Positions 16,509 to 25,802 are shown, counted from the first letter of the stretch. The stretch is DNA of 64,000 nucleotides from Chitinophaga niastensis (GCF_003014755.1 NZ_PYAW01000011.1:1-64000), one strand, 5' to 3'. Made by a program: numbers and translations. Notes: generated by a model not told the origin, from the letters alone.

Positions 16509-18383
16509 ATGAACTTCGAGCATACATCAGCGTCCTTAAGTGAGGTACATCAAAGTGTAGATACCAACGGTAAATCGAAATGGAAGAAAATCTTCGCTTT
16601 TTTTGGTCCGGCCTACCTGGTAAGTGTAGGTTATATGGACCCTGGCAACTGGGCCACTGATCTGGCCGGCGGCAGTCAGTACGGTTATAAGTTGCTGTGG
16701 GTACTGCTTATGAGTAATCTCATGGCGCTATTGTTACAAAGTCTGAGTGCCCGTTTGGGTATCGTCCGTGGCCGTGATCTGGCGCAGGCCAACCGGGAAA
16801 CCTACCCTCCTGTGGTAAATTTCATCTTATATATTCTCGCAGAAATAGCCATTGCTGCCACCGACCTCGCAGAGGTATTGGGTATGGCTATCGGTATACA
16901 ACTGCTCACCGGCCTCCCACTCGTATGGGGTGTAAGTCTTACTGTACTGGATACCTTTCTGCTGCTGATACTGCAACGTTATGGCATCCGCAAAATGGAG
17001 GCTTTCATTATAGCCCTGGTGGCTGTTGTAGGCATCTCTTTCCTGATAGAACTCATGCTGGTAAAACCAGTAATGCACGAAGTAGTCAAAGGATTTATAC
17101 CCTCTATTCCTGATAATACGGCCCTGTATATTGCCATTGGTATCATTGGTGCTACTGTAATGCCACATAACCTCTACCTCCACTCTGCACTTGTACAAAC
17201 AAGGAAAATAAAAAGAGATGTGAAAGGCATCAAACAGGCGCTGAAAATGAATTTTCTGGACAGCACCATCGCCCTCAACCTCGCATTCCTGGTTAATGCA
17301 GCTATACTCATACTTGCCGCCGCAGTATTCTTTAAAAGCGGCAGAACAGATGTAGCAGAAATTCAGGATGCGCACAAACTATTAGATAAGTTACTCGGCA
17401 GTAAATTAGCTCCCATCCTATTCGCTGTCGCACTGATTGCTGCCGGACAAAGTTCCACCGTAACCGGTACCCTCGCCGGACAAATAGTGATGGAAGGCTA
17501 CCTGCGACTACGCATCAATCCCTGGTTAAGAAGGCTCATCACCAGGCTGCTGGCCATTATCCCGGCCTTGCTCACCATACTGATTGCCGGCGACAGTGAA
17601 GTAGGCGCCCTGCTTGTATTCAGCCAGGTACTGCTCAGTATGCAACTGGGCTTTGCCATCATTCCGCTGATCCACTTTGTAAGCGATAAAAATACCATGG
17701 GCATATTCGCTATCAAACCCATTACAAAAATCCTCAGCTGGGCTGTCACCGTTTTATTGGTGTACCTTAACATGCGGATGGTATACACAGAAGCCATCGG
17801 TTATATGTCCGGCACAGGAAATATTTTTGTAGACGGAATTATTATATTAGGTGGCCTTGGCTTTATTGCCCTGCTGCTCATCACCATCATCTATCCGCTT
17901 CGCAGCCGCTACCGGAAAGATGCTGCTGCAGGTATACACACCACGCACATATCGCTTGGCCAACTGGAAAAACCAGAATATCGCCGCATTGCCATGGCGC
18001 TGGATTTCAGTAAAAAAGATGAACAAATTATTACAAATGCCATTGCTCACGGTAACGCATACACGCAATATATTCTCATCCACATTGTAGAAAGTGCTTC
18101 CGCCAAATACTTCGGAAAAGACTCCGATGACCTGGAAACACGCAGAGATCAGGAACAACTGGACACTTATATTGACCTCCTGAGAAAACGTAACATTTCT
18201 GCTAAAGGTGTACTGGGCTTCCGTCACCGCGCCAAAGAAATTGCCCGTATTGTAAAAGAAGAAGAAGCCGAATTTTTAGTATTAGGCGGGCATGGACATA
18301 AAGGCTTTAAAGATTGGTTATATGGAGAAACTGCGAACCAGGTGCGGCACCAGGTGAAAGTGCCGGTGTTGGTGGTGCAGTGA
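16509..18383 (+). CDS. mntH: Nramp-type Mn2+/Fe2+ transporter fused to a universal stress protein domain
   Basis: 624 residues. The first 450 or so are an 11-TM Nramp core with the two metal-site signatures DPGNWATD (TM1) and MPHNLYLHS (TM6), giving proton-coupled import of Mn(II)/Fe(II). From about 490 to the end there is a cytosolic UspA domain (RRIAMALDFSKKDE... FLVLGGHGHKG... GETANQV) with an ATP-type GHKG loop. Plain MntH is about 410-450 residues, so this is a fusion. It follows mntR after a palindromic element and is its likely target. Confidence 0.93.
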   Translation: MNFEHTSASLSEVHQSVDTNGKSKWKKIFAFFGPAYLVSVGYMDPGNWATDLAGGSQYGYKLLWVLLMSNLMALLLQSLSARLGIVRGRDLAQANRETYPPVVNFILYILAEIAIAATDLAEVLGMAIGIQLLTGLPLVWGVSLTVLDTFLLLILQRYGIRKMEAFIIALVAVVGISFLIELMLVKPVMHEVVKGFIPSIPDNTALYIAIGIIGATVMPHNLYLHSALVQTRKIKRDVKGIKQALKMNFLDSTIALNLAFLVNAAILILAAAVFFKSGRTDVAEIQDAHKLLDKLLGSKLAPILFAVALIAAGQSSTVTGTLAGQIVMEGYLRLRINPWLRRLITRLLAIIPALLTILIAGDSEVGALLVFSQVLLSMQLGFAIIPLIHFVSDKNTMGIFAIKPITKILSWAVTVLLVYLNMRMVYTEAIGYMSGTGNIFVDGIIILGGLGFIALLLITIIYPLRSRYRKDAAAGIHTTHISLGQLEKPEYRRIAMALDFSKKDEQIITNAIAHGNAYTQYILIHIVESASAKYFGKDSDDLETRRDQEQLDTYIDLLRKRNISAKGVLGFRHRAKEIARIVKEEEAEFLVLGGHGHKGFKDWLYGETANQVRHQVKVPVLVVQ

Positions 18384-18402
18384 GGAATGTGAAGATTAAA
18401 TA

Positions 18403-18891
18403 TTAATGATCAGGATCGTTTTCCCGTATTGATTTAATTCTTTCCAAGGCTTGAATATCTACCCGATCTTTAGGCCTGTTTGCTGCTTTTTTGGCTTCAA
18501 TTAAGTGGTTGATGTGCAAAAAAGGAATTTTTATATTTTCAATTTCTGCTATTGAAGCATATTCTAAGCATTCATCAAATGTATGTTCTTCCATTCCTTT
18601 TAATGAAGTCATAATATCAAGAATAATCCCATTATTCAGGTTAAAGGTTGTCCACCCTGGTACAAATTGTATTCTTTCCAAACTATCAAAATCACCCAAT
18701 TCATATCTGACAAATGCATTACGAAGATTTCGTCTGTTTTCGATTGTATCCTTTAACCAAATATCCACATCTTCCGTAGCTCTTTGATAGCCGTGCAAAT
18801 TCGTTGCCACACCTCCAACCATAATGTATTGTACCCCGGCTTCATTTAAGGCATTCCAAAAGCCAAGTAATTCCTCATCGTAAACATCCAT
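18403..18891 (-). CDS. Nucleotidyltransferase-fold protein (AbiEii/DUF6036-like)
   Basis: 162 residues. The N-terminal half carries the minimal nucleotidyltransferase signature: VGGVATNLHGYQRATEDVDIWL with GG at 26-27 and the metal-binding pair D41/D43. A third acidic residue may be D93 or so (IILDIMTSLKG). Relatives include AbiEii-type toxins and orphan NTases; which nucleotide and target is used cannot be read. It starts 2 bases after the stop of a 57-residue gene, so the two form a tight pair like toxin-antitoxin or NTase-HEPN modules. Confidence 0.75.
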   Translation of the reverse strand: MDVYDEELLGFWNALNEAGVQYIMVGGVATNLHGYQRATEDVDIWLKDTIENRRNLRNAFVRYELGDFDSLERIQFVPGWTTFNLNNGIILDIMTSLKGMEEHTFDECLEYASIAEIENIKIPFLHINHLIEAKKAANRPKDRVDIQALERIKSIRENDPDH

Positions 18892-18893
18892 GA

Positions 18894-19067
18894 TTATTTC
18901 TTTTGAGCGGGTAATGCTTTATGCGTAATGCTGGCATTCTTTAACATGTGGGTTCTTTTCATCAATTTTGTCATCACTAAAAACCGTTCCTTGTAAGTTC
19001 GTTTCAATGCGATTTTTAGCAATTCCAACTCCGCCCGTTCAAAATCAGGTGTTTGTTCTTGTTCCAT
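18894..19067 (-). CDS. Small basic helical protein paired with the nucleotidyltransferase
   Basis: 57 residues, ATG at 19067, stop TAA at 18894-18896. The sequence is strongly helical and basic (RAELELLKIALKRTYKERF, then KLMKRTHMLKNA) with an acidic first ten residues. No known domain is recognised. The 2-base gap to the nucleotidyltransferase start argues for co-translation. It could be an antitoxin, a chaperone-like partner or an RNA-binding accessory; this is inference from position and size only. Confidence 0.6.
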   Translation of the reverse strand: MEQEQTPDFERAELELLKIALKRTYKERFLVMTKLMKRTHMLKNASITHKALPAQKK

Positions 19068-19194
19068 AAATTTGAATTAGTTGAATACTAATTGCAATTT
19101 AGCTAAAAACACGCATTCGGGAACACTATTCTATACTAGCTGCTTTATATGATTACATTTCAGTAATTTACCTGTGCATTAATTCCAATCCATC

Positions 19195-19587
19195 ATGCAC
19201 CATCCCTTCCAACCCGGCCATACCAAACACTTCAGCCGCATTGTGCGTCCGGAAGATTGCGCTACTTTTGACAATGGCAACGTGCACCCTGTGTACGCTA
19301 CTTTTGCATTGGCGCGGGATGCAGAATGGTGCTGTCGTTTATTTGTGCTGGAAATGAAAGAGGAAACAGAGGAAGGAATAGGTACCCGGCTTACGATAGA
19401 ACACAGCTCTCCTGCACTCGTAGGCAGCCGGGTAGATTTTACAGCTACTCTCACTGCCATTCATCAACATGAAATTACCTGTAGCTATGAAGCGGTAACG
19501 GGTACCCGGCTTATTGCCAGCGGTATACAAGTGCAGAAGATATTAAAGAGAGAAAAGCTGGAAAAGTTATTTGAACAAATTATGTGA
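19195..19587 (+). CDS. Hotdog-fold thioesterase family protein
   Basis: 130 residues with a single hotdog domain, close in layout to the fluoroacetyl-CoA thioesterase (FlK) group: an opening FSRIVRPEDCATF, a VHPVYATFALARDAEW helix, a GTRLTIEHSSPALVGSRVDFTATL strand pair and a C-terminal helical tail. Likely hydrolyses a short acyl-CoA in the cytoplasm, substrate unknown. It ends one base before the convergent response regulator. Confidence 0.75.
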   Translation: MHHPFQPGHTKHFSRIVRPEDCATFDNGNVHPVYATFALARDAEWCCRLFVLEMKEETEEGIGTRLTIEHSSPALVGSRVDFTATLTAIHQHEITCSYEAVTGTRLIASGIQVQKILKREKLEKLFEQIM

Positions 19588-19588
19588 A

Positions 19589-20326
19589 CTATAATCCCAG
19601 TGCCGATTTCAACCGTGGATAACCTGTTTTACTTACCAGCACTCTCGCACCACTGCGCAGAATAGCCAGGTGGTTTTCCTTCTCATAAGGGTCAATACGC
19701 GTTACCTGATTTACGTTGAGGATATAAGAGCGATGTACGCGCGTAAACTGTTGCGGGTCGAGCGTTTGCTCAAAAAACGACATCGTTTTATTCTTGAGGA
19801 AATTACCTTCCTGGGTGAATATTTTTACATAATCATCTGCTGCCTCCAGGTAATGAATGTCCTGTACCGGAATAATCTTGATTTTACCATTGATCTTTAT
19901 CACCACACGATTACTTTGTAAAGGAGTAGCTGCGGCTGTTTCCAGCAAGGCAGGAGTGGCGGTATTTGCGGGACTAAACTGATCCAGCCACTTTTGCAGC
20001 GCCTTATCAAAACGCTCGCTGGAAAAGGGTTTTAGCAGATAGTCTACTGCGTGTACTTCAAAAGCACGAATGGCGTGTTCTTCGAAGGCTGTTGTAAAAA
20101 TCACAGCAGGCATGTTTTCTACCAGTTCCAGCATTTCGAAACCAGTGATTTTTGGCATCTGTATATCCAGAAAAATAATATCCGGTTGATGCTGTTGAAT
20201 GGCTTTCAGACCTTCAAATCCATCATTACATTCCTGCATCACCTGTATCTGCGGAAAGTTCATCAGATACTCTTTCACCACCTCACGCGCCAATGGCTCA
20301 TCATCAATTATTACTGCTTTTATCAT
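19589..20326 (-). CDS. LytTR-family response regulator
   Basis: 245 residues from the ATG at 20326; the longer ORF to 20401 would run back through the kinase gene and lacks receiver-like sequence. The receiver domain (1-120) has the acidic pair IIDDEP, the phospho-acceptor in IIFLDIQMP and the Lys in LLKPF. A LytTR DNA-binding domain (about 145-245) follows: IHYLEAADDYVKIF and FTRVHRSYILNVNQV. It overlaps the LytS-type kinase gene by 23 bases and is surely its partner. Confidence 0.93.
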   Translation of the reverse strand: MIKAVIIDDEPLAREVVKEYLMNFPQIQVMQECNDGFEGLKAIQQHQPDIIFLDIQMPKITGFEMLELVENMPAVIFTTAFEEHAIRAFEVHAVDYLLKPFSSERFDKALQKWLDQFSPANTATPALLETAAATPLQSNRVVIKINGKIKIIPVQDIHYLEAADDYVKIFTQEGNFLKNKTMSFFEQTLDPQQFTRVHRSYILNVNQVTRIDPYEKENHLAILRSGARVLVSKTGYPRLKSALGL

Positions 20327-21365
20327 GTGTTTGTGGTACTTTAATGATTGTAGTATAAATATTTTCGCTGGCGGATACTTCCAGCAGATCTTGTCGGGCA
20401 AATAACAGGTAAAGCCTTCTCTGGATAGAGTTTAGTCCAAATCCTGTCCCCTTATTTGGTTGTTGTGATTCGTGGTCAAATGGGTTTTGTATAGCGATAT
20501 ACAACATATTTTCTTCTGCCCACGCTTTTATGCTGATGGTGATATCTCCTATTGTATCATACAAGCCAAATTTAATGGCATTTTCTACTACAGGCTGCAA
20601 CAACATCGGTGGCATCAACATTTTTGCAGCGCCTTCATCATGAATAATGGTGGTTAAACGATGCCCGAAACGTACCTTCTCAATATCCAGGTAAAGTTGC
20701 AGGTATTGTAATTCTTCTGCTAACGAAATCCATTGGTCATCTTCGCGTTTCAGGGAGCCCCGCAAAAAATCAGAAAGCTTCAATACCATTTCCCTGGCCT
20801 CTTTGGGACGAAGCATGATCAATGCGTTGATAGAGTTTAAACTGTTGAATAAAAAATGCGGCTGTAATTGCTGACGTAATTTAAACAGTTCTGCTTCCCG
20901 CACAATTTTCTCTGCATCTTCTTTTCTTTTAAGGGTTTTCTGCTGATCTTCTGCATCATACCACACCTGGCTTCTGAAGCCGATGCCTGTAATGAGCATC
21001 CAGCCTACAATAGCGTGAACGGGAATGGCATTGTTAAGCCATGCCAGGTACCCTGGTTCTGATTCAAAGGTGTTAATCAAGACCCAGCGGCTGATACATA
21101 CCCATAAAACAGCCAAAGCCAGACTTACTATTGTTACATACCCAAACTTCATAGTATCTGCGGTAGGACGATAATAAGCTACATTATGACTGATAATTAC
21201 ACCGGCAGCTCCCAGCAGTATTACATGCACGGAGCTGTCTGCAATGGCCTGCCATAATGGGAAATGAAACCAGTAGTAGAGCAATCCTCCATATAAAAAC
21301 ATCCATATAGTAAAGGATGTGAGAAAAGTCCACCAGACACTGCCTTTGATTATTTGTTTTGCCAA
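20304..21365 (-). CDS. LytS-type sensor histidine kinase
   Basis: 353 residues. Four N-terminal membrane segments (about 10-125) form the sensor. A His_kinase domain follows with the phospho-His in LRQQLQPHFLFNSLNSINAL and a HATPase region with VVENAIKFGL as the N-box and GTGFGLNSIQRRL as the G-box. The lack of a large periplasmic loop suggests it senses a membrane signal. It is in an operon with LiaF-like and DUF4288 genes, which points to envelope stress. Confidence 0.92.
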   Translation of the reverse strand: MAKQIIKGSVWWTFLTSFTIWMFLYGGLLYYWFHFPLWQAIADSSVHVILLGAAGVIISHNVAYYRPTADTMKFGYVTIVSLALAVLWVCISRWVLINTFESEPGYLAWLNNAIPVHAIVGWMLITGIGFRSQVWYDAEDQQKTLKRKEDAEKIVREAELFKLRQQLQPHFLFNSLNSINALIMLRPKEAREMVLKLSDFLRGSLKREDDQWISLAEELQYLQLYLDIEKVRFGHRLTTIIHDEGAAKMLMPPMLLQPVVENAIKFGLYDTIGDITISIKAWAEENMLYIAIQNPFDHESQQPNKGTGFGLNSIQRRLYLLFARQDLLEVSASENIYTTIIKVPQTHDKSSNN

Positions 21366-21382
21366 GAGAGCAGATTTAGTAA

Positions 21383-21736
21383 TTATACGTTAAGCTCAAA
21401 ATATTGTTGTCCCTGCAGTTGTGCTGATTTCATTTGCAACCAGGCAATGTAGGAATTCGGGTCACCTGGTTCTTCAATGCGGGAATACAGTTCCATACCG
21501 TCTGTGAGCTGATCCAGCGTATACACCTCTGGTACGTTGATAAACTTCCATTGTACCAGTTCCTGTTGTTGATTTTTAAAGGCGTATTGTTCCTGCAGCC
21601 CTATTTCGCGGGCTTTTTCGCAGGCGTCTTTTTTAGTAATGGCGCTAATCAGCCTTAGTTGTTCATCAAATTGCGGGGTGTGATTGCCATTTCCGCAGAT
21701 GATCTGATATACTACTTTCGCAACAAACCAATGCAT
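21383..21736 (-). CDS. DUF4288 domain protein
   Basis: 117 residues, a small cytosolic alpha/beta protein with the DUF4288 layout: WFVAKVVYQIICG, then DEQLRLISAITKKDACEKAREIG, then WKFINVPEVYTLDQLTDGMELYSRIEE. Function unknown. It lies 17 bases upstream of the LytS kinase and 57 bases after the LiaF-like gene on the same strand, so it probably shares their regulation. Confidence 0.7.
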   Translation of the reverse strand: MHWFVAKVVYQIICGNGNHTPQFDEQLRLISAITKKDACEKAREIGLQEQYAFKNQQQELVQWKFINVPEVYTLDQLTDGMELYSRIEEPGDPNSYIAWLQMKSAQLQGQQYFELNV

Positions 21737-21793
21737 ATAATAATGATTTAAAAGTTGGAGGAGATAGTCAGGTAGCTATAATTATTTTCCTGA

Positions 21794-22558
21794 TCAGTAA
21801 CTTTTGATGTCTACACCACCCATGATACAGGAACCTTTGAGTAACAAAACTTTATCCTTATCGGTAGATGCCATCAGGTCCATAGAGCGATTATCTTCCA
21901 CGCCGCCCATGATAGAGGTAATATCTACCTTAACAGTCCAGTTCGATGGCACAATGATTTCACAACCACCGAAGATAGCTGTTACCTCCATTTCCACAAC
22001 ACCATTAATATCAGCCTTCATAAAGTTGAGATCAGTACCACCAAAGACAGATGTCACCTGCCCGCCTTTAAAATCCCTTGAGGTAATGATCTTATTCACA
22101 CCACCAAAAATAGCGGAGGTGTTAATGTAGTCATCTCCGCTGAAGCCCTGGACCTGGCTGCCATAGTTACCGTAGTCGCCATAGTTACCATACTTACCTT
22201 TCTTAGGATATGAAAAGATCTCAGCTGTATGGCTTCTTTTTAATATTACCACCAATCCTACTATTATCAGGGCTACCGGCCATATAAAGGTGGCTGTATC
22301 ATAAGGCCATTGGAGAATTTCTCCTGCCATAAAAATACCACCTACTGCAATCATAGCTATCCATCCACCACCCTTGAAATTCTTTTTGAAACCAAGTAAA
22401 AGACCTACAACAATCAGGATCATTTGCCAGGAGAATACCCAGTCAGGAATGTCAAGATTCAAACGTTGCAATAACAGGCACGCACCAACGATGATCAATA
22501 TCAGGCCGCCAATGCCACGGCTTCTTCTTTTTGATGCAATGATATCTTCGTTTTTCAT
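21794..22558 (-). CDS. LiaF-like membrane protein, envelope stress regulator
   Basis: 254 residues. The first 110 or so contain four short hydrophobic segments in the LiaI/LiaF-like transmembrane arrangement. After a Gly/Tyr-rich linker (YGNYGDYGNYG) the C-terminal domain is a beta-helix-like repeat (FGGVNKIIT..., FGGTDLNF..., FGGCEIIV..., MGGVEDNRS, MGGVDIKSY) as in LiaF. In Firmicutes LiaF restrains the LiaS kinase; here it heads a group with a LytS/LytTR pair, suggesting a similar link. Confidence 0.8.
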   Translation of the reverse strand: MKNEDIIASKRRSRGIGGLILIIVGACLLLQRLNLDIPDWVFSWQMILIVVGLLLGFKKNFKGGGWIAMIAVGGIFMAGEILQWPYDTATFIWPVALIIVGLVVILKRSHTAEIFSYPKKGKYGNYGDYGNYGSQVQGFSGDDYINTSAIFGGVNKIITSRDFKGGQVTSVFGGTDLNFMKADINGVVEMEVTAIFGGCEIIVPSNWTVKVDITSIMGGVEDNRSMDLMASTDKDKVLLLKGSCIMGGVDIKSY

Positions 22559-22668
22559 TTGTTTTACTATTTATGATACAAATGTAGACTGCCTGTTACT
22601 TCTTCTCAAGGGCCTTTAGGCTAATAAAGTGCAGATACCGGTAAAATGCAGGAAATTACCGGTGAAAA

Positions 22669-22758
22669 AGCTGTTAGTTTTTAGCCGTTAGCTTTTAGTG
22701 CTTCATAAATTGAGCTCTTGTTAAAGCGCTAAAAGCTAACGGCTAAAAACTGACAGCT
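22669..22758. repeat. Palindromic element, period-7 TAGCNNT arms
   Basis: Arms 22669-22698 and 22729-22758 are 30-base reverse complements with one mismatch. Words of the TAGCNNT type recur every 7 bases. The right arm covers the first two bases of the TAG stop (22757-22759) of the flavin reductase gene. Confidence 0.9.
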
Positions 22759-23425
22759 ATATCTCCACGATCACCAAATCCATATCCCCGGCCAGTTTGG
22801 AGAGTATTTTCTTCAATTGCTGTACCATAGGATCGGGGCCGCAGATATAGAAATGTTGATTAAAGTTGGAAATCTTCTCCTTTAAATAGCTTTCATCAAT
22901 GATATGATGATCATAGCCCGGCACTTCTTCTTCGGTTAATGTATTGATGAAACGCTTGCCCAGCATAGCTTCAAACTCTTCTTTCAGAATAATATCGGCC
23001 AGGGTTTTATTAGAGCAGATAAGCTGGTTATTACCCAGTTGTCCTTTATGCTGCAAAGCCCGGAAAATGGCTATAAACGGCGTTACACCGGCCCCACCGG
23101 CTATAAACACACCTTCTCCTTTATAATGAATAGTGCCCCATACATCGTGCAGGATCAGTTCATCTCCTGCCTTCAGCTGCCCCAGCTCATGCGTTACACT
23201 GTGATGTTCATCATATATTTTGATAGTAAACTCCAGGTGTTCCCAGTCATTCAGACTAGTGAAGGTAAATGGCCTGCGTTCTTCTTCCCATCCGGGTTTG
23301 TTGAGAGAAACTTCGGTGGCCTGTCCGGGTACAAATGTATAGCCTGCGGGTTTTTCCACAGTAAATTGCCTTACATTATGCGTTACGGGAGTAACGGACA
23401 ACACTTTTACAATATGGCTTTCCAT
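22757..23425 (-). CDS. Ferredoxin-NADP reductase-type flavoprotein
   Basis: 222 residues, FAD- and NAD(P)-binding. The flavin site is RPFTFTS (about 50-56), the pyridine nucleotide site GGAGVTPF (about 110-117) and YICGPDPM near the C terminus. No 2Fe-2S domain is attached, so it should pass electrons between NAD(P)H and a separate carrier. The natural partner is unknown; the SGNH hydrolase upstream gives no clue. Confidence 0.85.
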   Translation of the reverse strand: MESHIVKVLSVTPVTHNVRQFTVEKPAGYTFVPGQATEVSLNKPGWEEERRPFTFTSLNDWEHLEFTIKIYDEHHSVTHELGQLKAGDELILHDVWGTIHYKGEGVFIAGGAGVTPFIAIFRALQHKGQLGNNQLICSNKTLADIILKEEFEAMLGKRFINTLTEEEVPGYDHHIIDESYLKEKISNFNQHFYICGPDPMVQQLKKILSKLAGDMDLVIVEI

Positions 23426-23469
23426 TGGTCTAGGTTTTTCTGTAATATGAATGTAGGGTATTTTTTTCC

Positions 23470-24144
23470 TTAGTGCAAGGCCTGTTGCAACACAGATGCC
23501 AAAGCTTTTGCCCAGCGGCCGTAATCTTTTCCAGAAGGATGCAGCCCGTCTGTTGCCAGCAGTGAATTATCCTGCGCGGCTTCGCGGGTAAAAGGGGTAA
23601 TATCCAGGTAAGGCACCTGCATACTATCAGCAATGGCTTTGTTGGCGGCGTTATAAGCATCTATTTCAGCGGCAATCTGTGCGCGGTTGCGGTCTGCAGC
23701 AAATAGTGTTACGCCCCAGTCCGGAATAGATAATACTACCACGTGTGAAGATTTGTTGCCGGCAAAAACAATGGCTTTTTTCAGCAGGGCAGTAAATTCG
23801 CCTTCATATTCTTTTACAGATCTGCCCCGGTATTGGTTGTTCACTCCTATCAGCAAGGTTACTATATCATATATTTTGGTGATATGTGCAGCTGCAATTC
23901 CCTGCTCCAGCTCATCTGTAGTCCATCCGGTGGTAGCTATTATCAATGGATCTTCTACAGAATAACCTTTACTACGAAGGATATTCGCTACCTGAACCGG
24001 GAAGCGTTCCTTGTCGGCTACCTGTTCACCGATAGTATAACTATCGCCAAGCGCGAGATAAGATATGGGCGTCATAGTGGTATCTGAGATTTCGTTGCTG
24101 CAAAAAAATGTGCAGCAAAATAACATTAATCCTAACATAAGCAA
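23470..24144 (-). CDS. SGNH/GDSL-type esterase, exported
   Basis: 224 residues. A hydrophobic N terminus with several Cys (LMLFCCTFFC) suggests a signal peptide, possibly lipoprotein-type. The catalytic blocks of SGNH hydrolases follow: ALGDSYTIGE (block I Ser), TTGWTTDE (block II Gly), GVNNQYRG (block III Asn), and DGLHPSGKDY (block V Asp/His). Likely deacetylates or de-esterifies a glycan or lipid in the periplasm. Confidence 0.85.
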   Translation of the reverse strand: MLMLGLMLFCCTFFCSNEISDTTMTPISYLALGDSYTIGEQVADKERFPVQVANILRSKGYSVEDPLIIATTGWTTDELEQGIAAAHITKIYDIVTLLIGVNNQYRGRSVKEYEGEFTALLKKAIVFAGNKSSHVVVLSIPDWGVTLFAADRNRAQIAAEIDAYNAANKAIADSMQVPYLDITPFTREAAQDNSLLATDGLHPSGKDYGRWAKALASVLQQALH

Positions 24145-24216
24145 AAAGTTATATGCCGGAGAATATTTTGCAGAATAAAGACAAGAAACATGGCCCTGCT
24201 TTAAACTGAAAAACGT

Positions 24217-24224
24217 TACCTTTG
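24217..24224 (+). promoter_or_regulatory. -7 box TACCTTTG upstream of icd
   Basis: An exact TAnnTTTG match, 43 bases before the ATG. The -33 TTG is not obvious. Confidence 0.55.
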
Positions 24225-24267
24225 CACCCGATTACAACAATTACGTAACGCATAAAGAAACTGTTTT

Positions 24268-25542
24268 ATGCCGGCAGAAAAAATATCGATGAACAATGGC
24301 CTGCTACAGGTCCCTACTCACCCCATCATTCCATTTATAGAAGGCGACGGAATTGGTCCAGATATCTGGAAAGCCAGTGTACGTGTATTTGACGCGGCCG
24401 TGGAGAAAGCCTATGGCAATGATCGGAAAATTGAATGGAAAGAAGTACTGGCAGGCGAGAAAGCCTTCCAGGAGACTGGCGAATGGCTGCCAAAAGTAAC
24501 ACTGGATGCACTGAAAGAATATCTCGTGTCTATTAAAGGGCCGTTATCTACTCCCGTTGGTGGCGGTATCCGCTCCCTGAACGTAGCAATGCGCCAGGAA
24601 CTGGATCTCTACGCCTGTGTAAGACCAGTACGTTGGTTCAATAAAGTACCTTCTCCTGTGAAACATCCGGAGAAAGTAGACATGGTTATTTTCCGCGAAA
24701 ACACGGAAGATATCTATGCTGGTATTGAATACATGACAGGTACTCCTGAAGCTAAAAAACTGCTCGATTTTCTGCAAAATGAAATGGGCGTTAAAAAAAT
24801 CAGGTTCCCGGAAACTTCTTCACTCGGCATCAAACCCGTGTCTATAGAAGGTACTGAAAGACTGGTACGTGCTGCGATCAGCTACGCACTGGAACACAAA
24901 CGTACTTCTGTTACACTGGTGCACAAAGGCAACATCATGAAATTCACGGAAGGTGGTTTCAAAAACTGGGGTTATGCACTGGCTGAAAAAGAATTCGGTG
25001 AATATGTGTACACCTGGGAGCATTGGGAAAAAACCAAAGCAGCAGAAGGCGAAGAAGCAGCTAACAAAGAACTGAAGATTGAAATGGCCAAAGGTAAACT
25101 GCTGATCAAAGATGTGATCGCAGATAACTTCCTGCAACAGATTCTGCTGGCACCACAGGACTACTCTGTAGTAGCTACACTGAACCTGAACGGTGACTAT
25201 ATCTCTGATGCATTGGCTGCTGCAGTTGGTGGTATTGGTATTGCCCCCGGCGCCAACATCAACTACAATACCGGCTACGCTGTATTTGAAGCTACACATG
25301 GTACTGCTCCACGCTTTGCCAACACCAACACCATGAACCCATCTTCAGTAATCCTGAGTGGTGTAATGATGCTGGAATATATGGGCTGGAAAGAAGCAGC
25401 AGATATTATTGTACATGGCCTCAGCACTGCTATCATGCGCAAACGTGTAACCATCGACTTCTACAACCTGATGGATGATGCTACACTGGTTAAAACCAGC
25501 GAATTTGCAGATGAAGTGATCAAACAAATGCAAGCTAATTAG
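24268..25542 (+). CDS. icd: Isocitrate dehydrogenase, prokaryotic (type I) subfamily
   Basis: Oxidatively decarboxylates isocitrate to 2-oxoglutarate in the TCA cycle. The 424 residues align throughout with E. coli Icd: FIEGDGIGPDIW, the substrate loop STPVGGGIRSLNV with the serine phosphorylated by AceK in E. coli, RENTEDIYAGIE, LVHKGNIMKFTEG, and NLNGDYISDALAA. The coenzyme loop reads HGTAPRF where E. coli has HGTAPKY, so NADP is likely but not proven. A second, unrelated-subfamily IDH follows, separated by a palindromic element. Confidence 0.92.
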   Translation: MPAEKISMNNGLLQVPTHPIIPFIEGDGIGPDIWKASVRVFDAAVEKAYGNDRKIEWKEVLAGEKAFQETGEWLPKVTLDALKEYLVSIKGPLSTPVGGGIRSLNVAMRQELDLYACVRPVRWFNKVPSPVKHPEKVDMVIFRENTEDIYAGIEYMTGTPEAKKLLDFLQNEMGVKKIRFPETSSLGIKPVSIEGTERLVRAAISYALEHKRTSVTLVHKGNIMKFTEGGFKNWGYALAEKEFGEYVYTWEHWEKTKAAEGEEAANKELKIEMAKGKLLIKDVIADNFLQQILLAPQDYSVVATLNLNGDYISDALAAAVGGIGIAPGANINYNTGYAVFEATHGTAPRFANTNTMNPSSVILSGVMMLEYMGWKEAADIIVHGLSTAIMRKRVTIDFYNLMDDATLVKTSEFADEVIKQMQAN

Positions 25543-25680
25543 TGGTTAGGCATTAGCTTTTAGCTATTAGCATAAAAAGATTGAAGCGAAGATTAAGGCG
25601 ATATTATACATCCGCTTTAGTCTTCGCTTCAATCTTTTTATGCTAATAGCTAATGACTAAAAGCTAAAAGCTTTGTGCTA
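25543..25680. repeat. Palindromic element between the two isocitrate dehydrogenase genes
   Basis: The perfect central stem pairs 25563-25596 with 25617-25650 and contains the GAAGCGAAGA core with A/T runs. Outside it, TAGCNNT 7-base words continue on both sides, with some mismatch on the left. It starts at the icd stop codon. Confidence 0.9.
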
Positions 25681-25802
25681 ATTAGCGGTTAATTTTGTTT
25701 TTTTCGCAGCTATTCGTATTTTTCGGGATTATCCCTAACAGGGACTTGCTTGAATAGTTGTTCAATACAATTGCTTTTAATCTAATTTTTAAAAAACCCG
25801 AA

